From: Scortum barcoo
Taxonomy: Eukaryota > Chordata > Actinopteri > Centrarchiformes > Terapontidae
Direction of reading: 5' to 3'
Assembly (NCBI GenBank): GCA_023238725.1
Contig: CM041546.1
Location: 17,933,492-17,997,491, forward strand
DNA length: 64,000 nt
Shown: one piece after another, positions 22,159-34,648 of the stretch
How the letters are laid out: the number at the start of each line of letters is the position of its first letter
How positions within the stretch are numbered: the stretch's first letter is position 1
Position numbers and translations under genes: made by a program
The notes under the pieces: model-generated
Seen by the model: only the letters and a program-made list of their open reading frames with translations
The model's database searches: none
What the model was told of the DNA's origin: nothing

Positions 22159-25100
22159 CACTGAAATCACATACTGGCATCATATACTGGCTGAAGCTTG
22201 CAAAAGCGTGACAGGGATGTACGCATGTGCAGGAGTGTGGCGAGACTTTTAATGCGCTGTGTGTGAACCTGAAGCATCCTGCAACAAAGGCACAGTCTCA
22301 CAGGAAAGGCTGCTTCTCACCCTCTTTCCTTCTTGTTATTACAGAGCTAATAGTGTCAGCGAGAGCAGTGTAGATAATGGTGTAAAAACACGGTCATTAG
22401 CCCTTGTGTATTTAAGTCTGACAGTGATGAGCAAGCCGGAGGAAAGAAAGAGAAAGTGACAGAGAAAGTTATGACGAATGCGCAAACTGTGGCCTTATCA
22501 AAAAAAGTCACTGCCTGAGAGTGCAACGCTGTGGAAGTTGAGAGCATCCATTTAGAAATGAATGTGTGATTTTTTTTTTTTCCAGTAATCACAACCCTTC
22601 AGAAGCCAGGATTACGAGGTATACACACAATGACCCCATTATGTCAGCGGTGCCGTTAACTTAAGATAAATGTGCTTCCAAGGAACTTATTGCAACATCA
22701 CAGGATTGGAACGGGGAGACTGATGGTGTGAAAGAAGATTTTTTTCTAAATGAGGCTGATGACATCTGAGAAAAGTGGAAATCTACTTTCAAGAATCAAG
22801 AAAAACACAGGCCTGCTGCCAAGTGTTGCCCACTCACGGTGCTCTGTGCACTCTTCTGTTGGAGAAGGTGGTCAATATGTGGGCAAACTCTGGCCAGGGA
22901 CGTGACCCTTTGCTATTACTGGCATGTGGCGCAGGCTATAGTAAACAGAAACAGGGGGACCTTGTGCAACTGCAGCAGACAAATAGACTGGTGAAGCGTA
23001 TGGTGAGGACTGTGCAAATATGGAAGCGCACGAGCAAACAGCGATGGGGCGTTTCAGGGAAAAAGCTGGATTTTTACTGTGATTCGAGGGCGAACATCTG
23101 CAAACTGTTCACTAGGCCACGTCATCGGGAAAAGAAAAGCCTTCAAGCTGTGTGTGACTTTACAACTTCTGAGGATCATGCAGCAAGCCTTCACGCACGC
23201 TCACAAACACTCACAAACACACAAACACACACAAAATACATCATACATACAGATATGCCACTGTTGGTAAACTCTGGACAAACAGTAGGACCCTGCTGGC
23301 TGCTCAGGAGAGAAAAAAACACTTTAAGGAATTTTATTGGTTCAAGATGTGATGTAATCCTCTACTTCCACCCCTGACCCACACCACAACACACACACAC
23401 TTATACACACACACACAGACAAGCACACACCAGAATAAGCTAACATAACTCTACAAAGCAGCATATGTGCATCACCTAACTCTTATCTACAAAGAGTTGT
23501 GTATGAATGCACTTGCACAAGAGGTATGCTCACACACACACACACACCCCCTCTTGAAAAGCGTGCCTCAACAGCAAGACTTACCCTCAAGCTAGTGCCC
23601 CTACCACAAAGGGGAATGCAGGGAGAAAACTGCCGTGAATGCAAAAAGGATGCTAGCTAACATCTCCCCCTTTTTTCCTCACATCCTTCCTTTTCCTCTC
23701 TCCATCTCACCCGATCTCACACTTCCTGCCGTGATTGCCTGGGGGGGTTGAAGGGAGGGAGGGAGAGTTGGTGGTGTATAGCTTAATCAGCTCTTATCAC
23801 CCGCTGAAAAAAAATATGCTTCTCTGCAGGGCTCGGAAGTTTTTACCTGACATTTCAGTGAAACACGAGATTTCCTGGATGCGGCTGCACTGATCTTTGG
23901 GGTCACCGGCCCTCTATTGTTTTTAATTGAGCAGGCAAGGGGTTATGTCGTGGCTTAAAGGGACAGAAAATTAGGGACGAATGACTGAAGGAACCACTCA
24001 ATATCAAAAAGGCACCAATAAGCATTGATTGGTCATCACCAGGTCAGCATGTCGTTACTCAAGTGTTGCAGCAGTATGTCTAAATATAAAGGTGCAGCAG
24101 CCCTCAAACTAACATATTCTGCAAATTAAGATTCTTAGGTATATTACTTTTTTATTTAGGCAAAAAAAGGAAAATAATTAAAGGTATACACTAGATGCTT
24201 CATGACAGGTGCCAATTATGCTCATAACCACAATGCACTTAAATAGGAAATGTTGCTTAGAGTCCTCATCAGCTGCGACCATTGTTCATAACTATGAGTA
24301 TTTTATCTGATCACCATAAACAGCATAAAATGCTCTAATGTGATATAATACAGTGTGTGGGTTTTATAAGCCGGGGCCTTTTAAATAAACTTGCAATTAC
24401 TGCGCTCAGAAGCACCCCTGTGCTGGTTTAGTGCGTCTGTCGTCATTTTGGAGTATTTTGTTTTGATAACATAAATGCAGCGACTAATGAGCCGTTGCAA
24501 TGTGAACAACCTTTCGCTCTTTTAACACAACACAATGGGTTAATGGCAGGTATGTATAACAAAGACTCAGACAGGCAGTACAGTAGAGTCTGAGCTTCAT
24601 TTGAGCTCATGTCACAAAGTTGCCCTCTCAAGACTGTGATGCCAGCTCCACCAGTTATCAGGGTTCATCTGTAAAGGAAACTAATGACGGATGTGTGTGT
24701 TGTTTACAGAGGAACAGGTTCCTCTGTGAACTTTTATTTACCCATAATGTGATAGATTTCAACTGTACTAACAATATTGTGTACATCAATGTTATGTTGT
24801 GCTTTTTGTTGTCTTTTTAAATGTCATTGTGAGTCTTTACTTAGTTTCATGTCCTACACCTGCTTGGTGAACATCAGTCAGTCTTTGTTGGTGGCTTCAC
24901 TGCAATGTTCTGTACAATCAGAGTTTTATTATCACCAGGATCTGCAAACGGTTTGAAGGTGACAGTTGTTTGGTGTTCTTTTTAAAGAGGGTAACAGAGC
25001 TGCTTAATGACAGGTTATTGTGAGTAACTATGAGAGAGAACGTAGCAAAGTAAACGAACTTGGAAAGATAATGACTGGGAACTGGACTTTCAGTAAAAGT

Positions 25101-27474
25101 GGGTGGTACACTCATCTTTGCCTTCCGCTTATTATTATTGGCTGTTTGTGCTGGTAACAACCTGGGAAGTTACTCTACGATTGTGACTGCCATAAGCAAC
25201 CCCGGGTAAAACCCACTGAATGCCTCTAATGGACGAGTAAAATTAGCACAAGCACAGAACGACAGAAAACAGATCAAAGGTTCAGTTTTTGGTTGCGGGG
25301 CAGTACAGGCCCACATCAATGCCTAGCAGCAGTGACAGGTTGATAATATCTGCCTCAGCTGCCACTGACTTCCACAATATATCAATACCCAGCGGGCCCA
25401 GCCGCTCTCTCCCCCGCACAAACAGACCAAAGACAACGATGGGCTCATATTCCAAACACCAGCGGCTGACATTTGCACAGCATCCACAGAGGAGAGGAAA
25501 AGCACAAATGTTCCAGCTCTGTGGGAGCGCTCAAAAAAGTGTTAGCCTTTTTTTTTAAGACTTTGTTCATCTTCCGTTTCTTTCCTCTCGCACAGCGGGC
25601 GGCCATTTTCTTGGCTCAGGCTGAAGGTTGTTTGGCACACCTGGTTCGTAGCAGGAGACAGCAGGGGAATGAGGGGTGGAGGGAGGTCACGGTGCTCAGA
25701 GCTGGCCAGGAGGCGCCGGCTTAACTTATTCAGACAGACACCCAGCTCAATGGTCATTACGGCTATAAGGGGATTTCAGGTCCAGCTACAAGCTCACCTA
25801 TTTCTGGAGCTTTGTGTCAGGTTTGTGTGTGTCCGTGTGTGTGTGTGTGTTTGTGCAATGTGGCTGTTGAGTTGTTCTATTATGGACAATTTTTTCTCAT
25901 ATTTTCCACAGTTGGTGATAGTTCTCGCGCTGTAAAGGGAATATTTTATGTGGCATTCCAAAAACAGACATTCATGCTCCGGATGTTTGGCAAAAATATG
26001 ACTCCTGCAGTTGTGTACGTCTCAAAAGCTAAAAACACAACATTTCAACCTGTCACTTAACTGTGTTTGTGTTAAACATCTAAATTTATTGGGCAGTGGA
26101 AAGGGAGGCGATCGTTCTAACTGGAGGAAAACTAAAAAGTCTTTCAGCGACCTCTGACCTCTTTGACAAATTGGCCCACAAAGGTCAGAAATGTGTGATA
26201 CACTTATTCGGATTTCCCCGAGCCTTAAGAAAAAGCTTGTCTAATCACTTTAAGATCATACTGTTTGGTTTTCTTTTGTTTGGAGGCAACAGCTAAATCA
26301 GCAAAAATGACTTTAACAAACTTTTTTTTATTTTCAGAGACCATAGGTGGTTTCCATTTCTCCAAGATACCGCTTATTATTCTGGATGACACGCACTCGC
26401 ACGCATCCAGCTGACCATTAAATAGACTTTCTCTTACAACAGAACAGATGCACCTTATTTGACTGTTGTTAGTCTACACAGCGATACAGGTGGGCTTCAG
26501 TACTGGATGGATAAACACAGTGACAACCCTTCCGACTGAAACTGTCAAACTCCAAATTCACCCCCCCAAGCACCTAGATAATCATCTAGGCAAGCCATCA
26601 ATGAGTGCACACACACACACACACACACAAACACAGGACAAAGAAGCCCTGAAGACTTTTATTGCTTCACTGGAGAAGGCTCTGCCACAAGAGGCTGCAG
26701 TGTGTCCGTCCTCTCTCTGCAGCACTCTAAGCTGTCAGCTCTATCTCCCTCCTGTGCCACCTTCTCCCCTGTGTGAATGCATCGCATGTTAGAGGCCACA
26801 TTATACAGTGTGCTCCAATTTCCTTGAGCAAAGGCCCTCATTTGGCCACGCCGGCTGAATTTTTAGCAGAGATATGCTGGGGAAAAAGCACATCTCTGCC
26901 TTTACAGAGGCCGTCTTTTCATGCACTCTTCTCTTTTCACGTACAGTGTGTGATGTTGCGGAGGCCGGCAGAGGACAGAGACATGAAGGTTTCCGTCTCG
27001 GGCCGGCAAGGAGCTCTCTCTCCGTTCTCCGATGTCCCCTTTTCGCTGCTGTTTGCTTGTGCCGCTTCTGCGCTCTGCGTTTAGTAGTTTATTGCTGCAC
27101 TCCAAGGTCCAACCTTAGTGAATGTAAAGGGCATCAGCAACAGAATGTGCAAGCAGAAAAGGGAAAAAAAATGACACCCCTCCCACCCCTGCTCACCCCC
27201 TGTTGCTCCGGGCGGACATTTTTGTGGCACAATACCTGCTATCCAGACTCTTACGCCGGAGCCAATGAGGCAGCAACACAGCCGCGCAGGCGACCCAGTG
27301 AGCCATGACATCACAGAATTACAAACAGGAGGCCGTTTGAAAATTACTCTCATCTTCATCCTACTGCGGACTTTCGGAGGAAAATTAACTATCTGCCAGT
27401 GTGGCATTGCTGGAATTGGTAAACAGCACCTTGCCACTGTTTGATGAAAATCCTGGTGGAGCAGCGGACGGGGA

Positions 27475-27490
27475 GGGGGGGGGGGGGGGG
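27475..27490 (+). repeat. Poly-G run (16 G)
   Basis: Sixteen consecutive G, preceded by GGGGA. It may be length-variable or a sequencing or assembly weak point. Confidence 0.9.
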
Positions 27491-29726
27491 TTTAAAAAAT
27501 GTGCCTTGTGTGATCAGACTGTCATTGTCCCTTGTTTCACCCTCGCTTGGCAGTGGGTGCATACACACACAGAGGGAGAAGGTGGGGAGTCTGCTTTCTG
27601 GTTGTTGGCAGTTGAGAAAAACGATGCCCATTCACAGTTTGGGCATTGAGGCACTCAGTGGGCCAGACCAGACCCTTTTTGTTGGCTTTGAAAGGGAAAT
27701 ACCCCTTTCTCTGCATTCCCTTACAGTGAATCAAAAAAAGGCCGCTTTCACAGGGCTGCTCTGTCTGCACACCGCAACTCAAGCTGAGAGACTGACAACT
27801 AAAAATTCAATTGTGTATGATATTTCATGCTTCAGAGAAAAATACATGAAAACAGCTATAAAAAAAAGAAAGAAAGAAAGAAAAGACAGACATGTTAGCA
27901 TTGTCAGTTTTATTGTTAGAGTTACTCCCCGGCTTTACATCTGTGAACCTGGACAAAGCGCAGGCTCACGATACGTCAGCCCGTGCTGGCAGCATGAATG
28001 TGAGCCTCCTGGAAAAAGAGAAGAGCTGTCTGGAGCGCTGCCAGGAGGCTTGAGAGAGTGGAAACTTCAGCAACAACAATAGTGAACTGCAAAAAGGCAC
28101 ACCAGGCTACGGACATGGACACAGGAGCATGTGAGTAAGCAGAGGATCTTCAGTGCCTCCATAACAAAAAAGAAATAAGGTTCTGACTGAAGGGAAATGC
28201 GATTGATATCCTGCAGCACTGATTGGGTGGGGAGGGCATGGCGGAGAGCAACTTTTCCCTCAGACTACCGTGACCCCGAGGCGAGAAATTTTGCCAAGCT
28301 CAGCTGAACAGAGCAAAGTCACGTTGAGATTGACTTGAAAGAGCATCAAAGGGTGAGTCTATGAGTCAGTAAGAGCTGGGCACAAGGGAAAAAAAAAAAA
28401 AAAAAGCGAACCCTCAGACACCTCAGTTATCATGTAGCACTCCACCTCCAGGTATGAAAAAGGCATGTGAGCAGCGTGAGAGAGGGGCGACAGCGGGAAG
28501 GGAAGCAAGAGTGACAACAGGACTTATCCGTGTCACATGCCAAGGCTGAAACCCATCTGCACATGCTGGCCAAAGGCTTCACCTCTGCCCCACACCCCCC
28601 CACACACACACACACTATCACTATCTCTCTCTCTCCTCCTCACTCGCCTTGAGTGGGTACAGATGTGCGATCCACAGACGCTCCCACTCCGGAGCCCTTA
28701 TGGGACCCACGGGGCTCGACGACACGGGCTATTGGCACACAGCTCGAGGAGCTCCTGGCCAAAAGTGTCACGCAGTCACATCATTTGCAGGCGGCCGTGC
28801 AAGAGGTGGCGGAGGTGCTGAGGCCTAATCACAGGACATTTTATCACTCACGGAGGGCATGATGGGACGCGATTTAACAGCTCACGTGAGACAAAAGTGG
28901 CAGTCTGGCTCTTCATCTGATGACACGCGCAGAAGCACACAATCTGGATTAATATTTTACAAACAAAGCGATGTGATAAGAAGAAAAAAGGCACAACATG
29001 TGACCGTCCTGCTTGAGAACTGACTTTACACGTGTACTTTGCAGTGCCACAGACACATCATCAAAAGTTACACCACACTGTTTCTCTCCTCTCTCCGGTC
29101 TTATTCTGACCCTTTCTGGCACATTAAGCTTCATGTAATCTCATCTACAGATGGACGGAAACACTGAAGTTCTCTTTGGTCGTGACACTGGGTAAATTTA
29201 GACAGAGCGATATGATTGAGGGGGATTTATTTTGCCTCGTCTGACAGGGGCTTGGCACAACAACTGTCCCACGGCTTCTACGGGGGAGATCGCCCGAGCT
29301 GTCACACCAATTCAAACAAATCAAAAGGCAAGAACGGAAATATAATTACTTCTTTCAAGCGTGCATGTCTGTTTTGGGGTTTTTTTTGTTTCTTTTTTAC
29401 ATATCTGAATAAAGCAGACTGACAGTATTTATCTTTTGTGTGTGTTTTGACAGCACGTTCCCATTCAAAGACCAGCTTAAACTTGTTTGCTCTATGAAGC
29501 CACAGAAACATAAAGAAAACTGCTTCCGTTCATAAAACTCAACATGTGTCCTGGATTCACCCTCAGATATACTTCCTGTTTTTTTTTGGTTTTTTTTTTT
29601 TTATTCTCACCAGTCTCGATGCAAAGTTACTTCCTATAACAACAGCAGATCTTTACCCTGGGTCCACATAAAGAATAAAGCCCACCCTGAGACCACCCAG
29701 GACCCCCGTCCCGGTCCCCTCCTCAC

Positions 29727-30284
29727 CTCTTTGACTTTCTCCCTCCGCTCGGTGGTCTTGGGGTCGCCCGGCTTGCCGCCGTCCCTCCCCAGCGGGGGTT
29801 TGAGCAGACACCTCTTGAACCTGTCGTAGCTGAAAGTATCCGAGCTGGCGCCGCGGTCGGAGGAGGTGGATCTCTCCGAGGCGGACTCGGTCTTGGAGCG
29901 GGTCAGGGTCAGGTCCTCCTGCGCCCTGCCGCCGGCCAGCCGCTCCTCGGCGGCCTCCCGGGAGAGGGGCGGCTTGCGGCTCAGGCTCTTGAGCCTGGTG
30001 CTGGTCTCCCCCTTGGCCGGGGTCATGCCCTGCTGCTGCTGCTGCTCCCGGGGCCTCTTGAGGTGCTCCCGGGCGTCGTTCTCGGACCCGGAGCCGACGG
30101 TGACCGGCTGCGTCTCCGTCTTGGAGAGGAAAATGCGCTTGAGCCGGACGGAGTCGGGCAGAAAGAAGAGGGCCCCGAAGCAGAGCGTCACCAAACCCGA
30201 GAGGAAGAGCAGAAAGACGAACTTCTGGGACAGGCGCAGACCCATGCCCGATGCCGACACACCGGGCAACTTTCGGAAAACCAT
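29727..30284 (-). CDS. man1c1: Mannosyl-oligosaccharide 1,2-alpha-mannosidase IC, first coding exon (partial gene)
   Basis: Encodes 186 residues. The product is a type II Golgi membrane protein of glycoside hydrolase family 47 that trims alpha-1,2-mannose from N-glycans (Man8-9 towards Man5). The start ATG (30282-30284) gives MVFRKLPG, which aligns with the human MAN1C1 N-terminus. A short basic cytosolic tail is followed by one membrane anchor at about residues 22-42 (SGLVTLCFGALFFLPDS in its core, nearly identical to human). The luminal stem is rich in Ser, Arg, Glu and Lys, has five Gln at residues 81-85, and is poorly conserved. The exon ends at the conserved REKVKE, just before the catalytic domain, with the donor GTGAGG on the minus strand (29721-29726), phase 0. 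The Kozak context is moderate (T at -3, G at +4). The catalytic exons lie left of the window. MAN1A1 and MAN1A2 have different tails, so IC is the best assignment. Confidence 0.93.
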
Positions 30285-31560
30285 TGAAAGTTTGGTGGAG
30301 ACGCCGCCTCGCAGTGTGAGCTGTGACAGTGCGCGTCTCTACTGAGCAGCCTGCGTGCTGCTGCTGAGGGGCAGGAGAGAGCAAAACACAAGTAGATATG
30401 CGGGATTTTAAACACACCCCCGTGACACTCAGAGGGCAGCACAAACAGCCTGCCACAGCTGTCTTTACCTCGCCATCGATCTGATCTGCATAAGCGAAGG
30501 TTAAGGCCTGCCTACATCAACAATTCACCAATGGTTTGGCATCAGCCGCTCCGGAGCGGATCATCCACATGACGCCGACATCAACAGAGCTGCAGGATGT
30601 GGTTGTTGTTTTTTTAAAGGGAGGAAGGTTTAAACATGTAGATTATGTTAAAAAAACACCCCCCTCCAAAAGCAAGCAAGAGGCTGCGGGGCTGACAGAG
30701 AAATGGCACCGGCTGAGGCGCTGAGCTATATTCAAGACTAACAGGATTACACAGGCACACGCCAGCCTGACACATGAATGCACTTTTATTACAGGGGACG
30801 ATCAGACGTCTCGCAGTGTGGCAGGCCTGTGCACAAAGTTGTGTGTCGATGCATCGCTTCCCGCGGATCGTCAATAACACGCTGCCCTGCGGCGCGGAGC
30901 ATCTTTTATCACCACCAGCATCATCATTATTGTTATCGTCAGTATTATTAGTATTATTACTATTTCTTTAATGTATCCCCTCGTCCTCGCCTGCGTTCAC
31001 ACCGAGCCACGTTGCTGCGGATCCTGATCGCATCTAGCCGGTGCAGCTGGAGGACGGAAACGCGCGGATATTCACGTCGCCGATCTGTCAAACGCGCTCC
31101 TCCAGAAGAAGAGGAGGAGGAGGTACAAAAAAGGGGGGGGAGGAAAAAGAAAAAAAATAATAAAAGCCTCCCCTGATTTCCACTGGCGTCAACGCGCCGG
31201 GCGAAACAAATCGGTGGATGGTATTAAAAAAATAGAAGAAGAAGAAGAAGAAGAAGGCGGGTTTGCGTCCCGTGCGAAGTTATCCCAGCCCCTGATCCGG
31301 ATCCACGGAATAAACAAATCCAGCGTCCAGTCCAGTCCAGCAGAGACAGACAGAGAGACAGACAGAGGAGAGAGAGACACACGCCGCCGCGTCGTCGCCT
31401 CCGGTGCCTGTCTGTCTGCCGGTCCGTCCGTCCGTCCAAATCCGCCGAGCCTCGCGCTCTCTCTCTCTCGCCTGTAGCGTGAGGTGTGTGTGAGTGTGTG
31501 TGAGTGTGTGTGTGTGTGTGTGTCGCCGTGTGGACGTCCGCTTGCGTAAAGAAGAAAGCG
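29727..31560. promoter_or_regulatory. man1c1: CpG-rich promoter region of man1c1
   Basis: CpG is frequent across the coding exon and again at about 31000-31560, in contrast to its rarity in the flanking introns and intergenic DNA. This is typical of a vertebrate CpG-island promoter. On the minus strand a TATA-like TTTAAAAT (30405-30412), next to a CACCC-type GGGTGTG, lies about 120 bases upstream of the start codon. It could position initiation near 30375-30385. That placement is inference: a TATA-less start further right within the island is equally possible. Confidence 0.55.
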
Positions 31561-31666
31561 AGAGAGGAGAGAGGGGCTGGAAATGTAACATATAGTGCGG
31601 GGCAGGGCGAGGAAGGAAGGAGGGAGGAGGGAGGAGGGATGGATGAGGAGGAGGAGGAGGAGGAGG
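31234..31666. repeat. Cluster of simple repeats upstream of man1c1
   Basis: Within about 430 bases lie (GAA)n at 31234-31257, CAGA/GACA-type repeats near 31340-31380, CCGT repeats near 31420-31437, CT repeats near 31456-31469, TG repeats at 31484-31523 and GAG repeats at 31646-31666. The outer blocks are purine-rich on the plus strand. Long open frames across this stretch are low-complexity artefacts. Confidence 0.85.
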
Positions 31667-34483
31667 TGGTCGGGTTTCTCTTGATGGATATTCACAGCGG
31701 CTTATCAAAATACAGTTAAGCCGTTTGGACAAAAGCGAGAGAGGTCTGAATGGCTCTGTGCGGCACACAAGCATCCACCATCACCCCCCACCCGAGGGAG
31801 AAAACAGCTTGTTTAATCCTGGAAAAGCTTTAAGAAGAGGATGGATGGATCTGCCACAGATGCCTCCACATTCCCCCGGAATTGAATAAGCAGCACAATG
31901 AGCACAAAAATAAAAAACATAAAAACATCAGTTTCCTCACAGACATGATTTTCCTCACAGCCCACCATACAAGACTCCCTTCGCTTTTTTGGTGTGTTTT
32001 CAGGACCCCACTGCCTGTAAATGCAACCAGTGGGGGGTAATCCGCCTGATGAAAAGTGCATTTATGCATTCAGTATATTAATATATTTATTTGCTGTGCC
32101 ATAAGATCTAAAGTTAGGCCTCTGTCAGCCTCTAAAGCGCCAGTTTGCGCCTCTCTTAATGACCCCTTTTCCAGGAGGGGATTTGGCATTGAGGTGAACC
32201 TAACATCTGAGGTGGCTCAGCTGATAAACTGATAAACATGTCAGAACTGAAAGAACCCAGCAGGTCGTTTAACAGCACTTAGCTGAGTTTTGAAGACATT
32301 TCAACTTTATTTTCAGACTCTCCTAACAAAGTGAAATAATAAATATCACATGGGGTGTACATTAAAGATTTTTAACAAGTTTACAACACTGCAGCTCTTG
32401 ATTAGCCAAACTGACTCTGTAGCTGGGAGTGACTCCCTGTTAAATATCATGTTCTTCTACTTATTCTTAAGTATTTACCTCTACGGGGTCATCTATCTAT
32501 ATGAATGTGATTTTTCATCGTTTTGTAATTTTATATTTGTTTTTTTTCCTGTGTCGTACACAAAAAATCAAGGAGAAATGTCCAAAGGAGGCTACAGCCA
32601 CCATCGTTGTTTGGCTGAAGAGAAAATAGTCAGCCCTCTGAAAATGGGTTAAAAAAATCCTTTTCATGTGCAGCAGACAGGCCATTTTTCACTCCACTTG
32701 GAATAGTCTCCAAGCAATCTGGAAATGTCTTCAAAGCAGCAGTAAGTGTTGTCAAAACACCTGCAGGGGTTTTCAAAGTTTGCCTTTTTTTTCCTTCTTT
32801 CTTTTTTAGGAAAATGCTTTGTAACGCCAAAAGTCTGAAGTGTGACAATTGATTGAAGGGTGGCACAAACTGGGACTCGACGCTCCTGGGGGACCACAGA
32901 GCATCCATGGACTGCACTTTTTTTTTTTTTTTGCTTTTTGTTTCCATATGCTAATTGTGACTAATTCCAGGTTTTGTATTTGTTTGTCTCTTTGGGCCTG
33001 TGTTGTTTCAAAGCCACGCGCTCATTTGACTTCATGGAGCTCTTAACTGTCTCCTTATGATAACAAAGTGGAAACTGAACCTTCTCAGTGCTTTAACACA
33101 ACGCTCCTTCCTGTGTTGTTTCTCTTCTATATTTTTATTCACGTAGTGCAGAAGTTACTACCACTGCCAATTTTGGTCGAATATAGAATGTACTTGATGT
33201 ATGTACAAAAATACTAATGCCTAATAATTTCAGGTTTAACAAAGCATCTCAAATCGGGGTCTGCTTACTAGCCTTTTCTGGGGCTTTTAGCCACATCACA
33301 CTGCCTTCATCATTGGATGGACTTTGCTCAGTTGTCATAGAGACAGCTCTGCTGACAGGCAGGATTTCAGATGCATCTCCACGACTGAGCAAGCTCTTTC
33401 TGCTGATGAAGGCTGTGTGATACAGCTGAAAGAGCTGTAAAAAGGTAGTAAGTGGACCACAATTTGGGGATCTGTCCATCCATTTTGCTTGGTTTCAAGT
33501 TTATCTCCATCATCCAAAGACTCACAGCTGTGTTGACACACAGGAAGTTTAGAAAAGTGCATTCACATAGTGTTTACACATGCAAAATAGAAATTAGAAG
33601 CTAAACTGTAAACACAGGGCTTTCTCAGAATTAAATAAGACAGATTGGCCCTGAGCTTGGCCATTAGAGAAGAGCCTGCACAGCACTATTCTGCTGAAAG
33701 TAGGAAGGAAAAAATAAAGGTCTGATTGGCTTCAATATTGGTCTTTAATTACAATCACCCCTCACCCAAAGGCCTCTGCTGGCCCTTGGGGGGTCCTAGG
33801 TGAGTTATTGTCATTAAGGATATTCTTCCAATCAGTGTGTTCGTTGTAGTCATCAGTATATCGACTGTCCTGACACCGTCTGTGATGTCTGATGAACTTT
33901 TAATGAATCTTTAGCACAGATCTTCCTCTCACCTTTCCTTCGTCTCTCTCTCTCATAGGAATTATTATTTAAATATAAAAAGCAGAAGTTTTTCCTTCTT
34001 CTAGGCCAAATAGAAAAAAGTTGACCAAAATTGAAACATTCTGTATTCCTTCCAAAGGTAATGAGCACATATCAACATCTGACAAGTGAGACACCTTGGG
34101 CTCTTTTTTTTAAGTCATCGTCAGCTGTATATGGTGGGACGAGCTCATTTTAAGGTAATTTGCACTGCGTTTGACCCCACATTTCCACTATTAAGCCATC
34201 TCCCTCAGCAGCCCTAATTGAATCCAACCAGTTGTCTGTAATTTACTGAACGGGTGGGGGGAGGGGGGGGGTGGAGAAGACAGAACTGTCGAATTAGCCT
34301 TTTTATTTTGTGATCCAAGAGCATTTCCTCTGAGAGTAGGTAAATCTATGAGGCATTTTGTGGGCTTTATCACTGACAAAAGGACAGAGTGTAGTCAGGG
34401 AGAGGGGCTTTGTGATGGCTCAGCGCCTGTGTATAATGAGGCTTGAATCATATGCGTTTTATCACTCTATGCACCACGACATA
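31667..34483. other. Intergenic DNA: no gene recognised
   Basis: AT-rich sequence with a T run at 32917-32933 and short open frames only. Nothing resembles a protein family on either strand. Confidence 0.5.
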
Positions 34484-34648
34484 CAGTCAGTGGCCACTTT
34501 ATTACGTACATCGTGCAACCTAATGCAATCCTACACAAGTGCTATGATAAAAGTCATAATGTTCACCTTGTTTGACACTCATAGAGGTGTTGATTAGATA
34601 ATGTGTTTTGTCATAGAGGTGTCCCTAATATTCTGCCCCACTCATGTC
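34484..34648. mobile_element. Remnant of a small non-autonomous DNA transposon (Tc1/mariner-like ends)
   Basis: The left end, CAGTCAGTGGCCACTTTATT, matches the terminal sequence (GTGGCCACTTTATTAGGTACACC) that I recall from Tc1/mariner-type elements and their deletion derivatives in fish. The right end, CATAGAGGTGTCCCTAATATT near 34612-34632, resembles the inverted complement of such an end. No transposase frame fits between them in about 165 bases. I read it as a degenerate miniature element; the superfamily assignment is from memory. Confidence 0.6.

Larger units (their letters stand above)
19802..29726. other. man1c1 intron 1, proximal part: no exon recognised
   Basis: No recognised exon. 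It has many short CA tracts (22123-22158 compound with TA, 23201-23234, 23380-23430, 23531-23547, 26608-26629), a TG tract at 25822-25852, a 16-base G run (27475-27490), a run of A (28389-28405) and interrupted T runs (29577-29602) just downstream of the man1c1 exon 1 donor. Open frames of about 200 codons at 22775-23377 and 27441-28082 show no domain and run through low-complexity sequence. Confidence 0.4.

Noticed and set aside
22775..23377. 200-codon plus-strand open frame
   Set aside because: No domain, no splice context, and it runs through a CA-repeat region. Length is within chance for 64 kb in six frames.
27441..28082. 213-codon plus-strand open frame
   Set aside because: Begins in the G run (glycine stretch) and shows no domain. 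No support for a gene on this strand.
29653..30456. 267-codon minus-strand open frame over the man1c1 first exon
   Set aside because: It is a shadow frame of the mannosidase exon. Its Ala/Arg/Pro-rich product arises from the GC-rich sequence, while the frame from 30284 matches MAN1C1 at the membrane anchor.
31189..31695. Open frames of 164-168 codons upstream of man1c1
   Set aside because: They translate simple repeats (His-Thr, Ser, Leu and Pro runs) and have no family resemblance. The DNA fits a promoter region with microsatellites.
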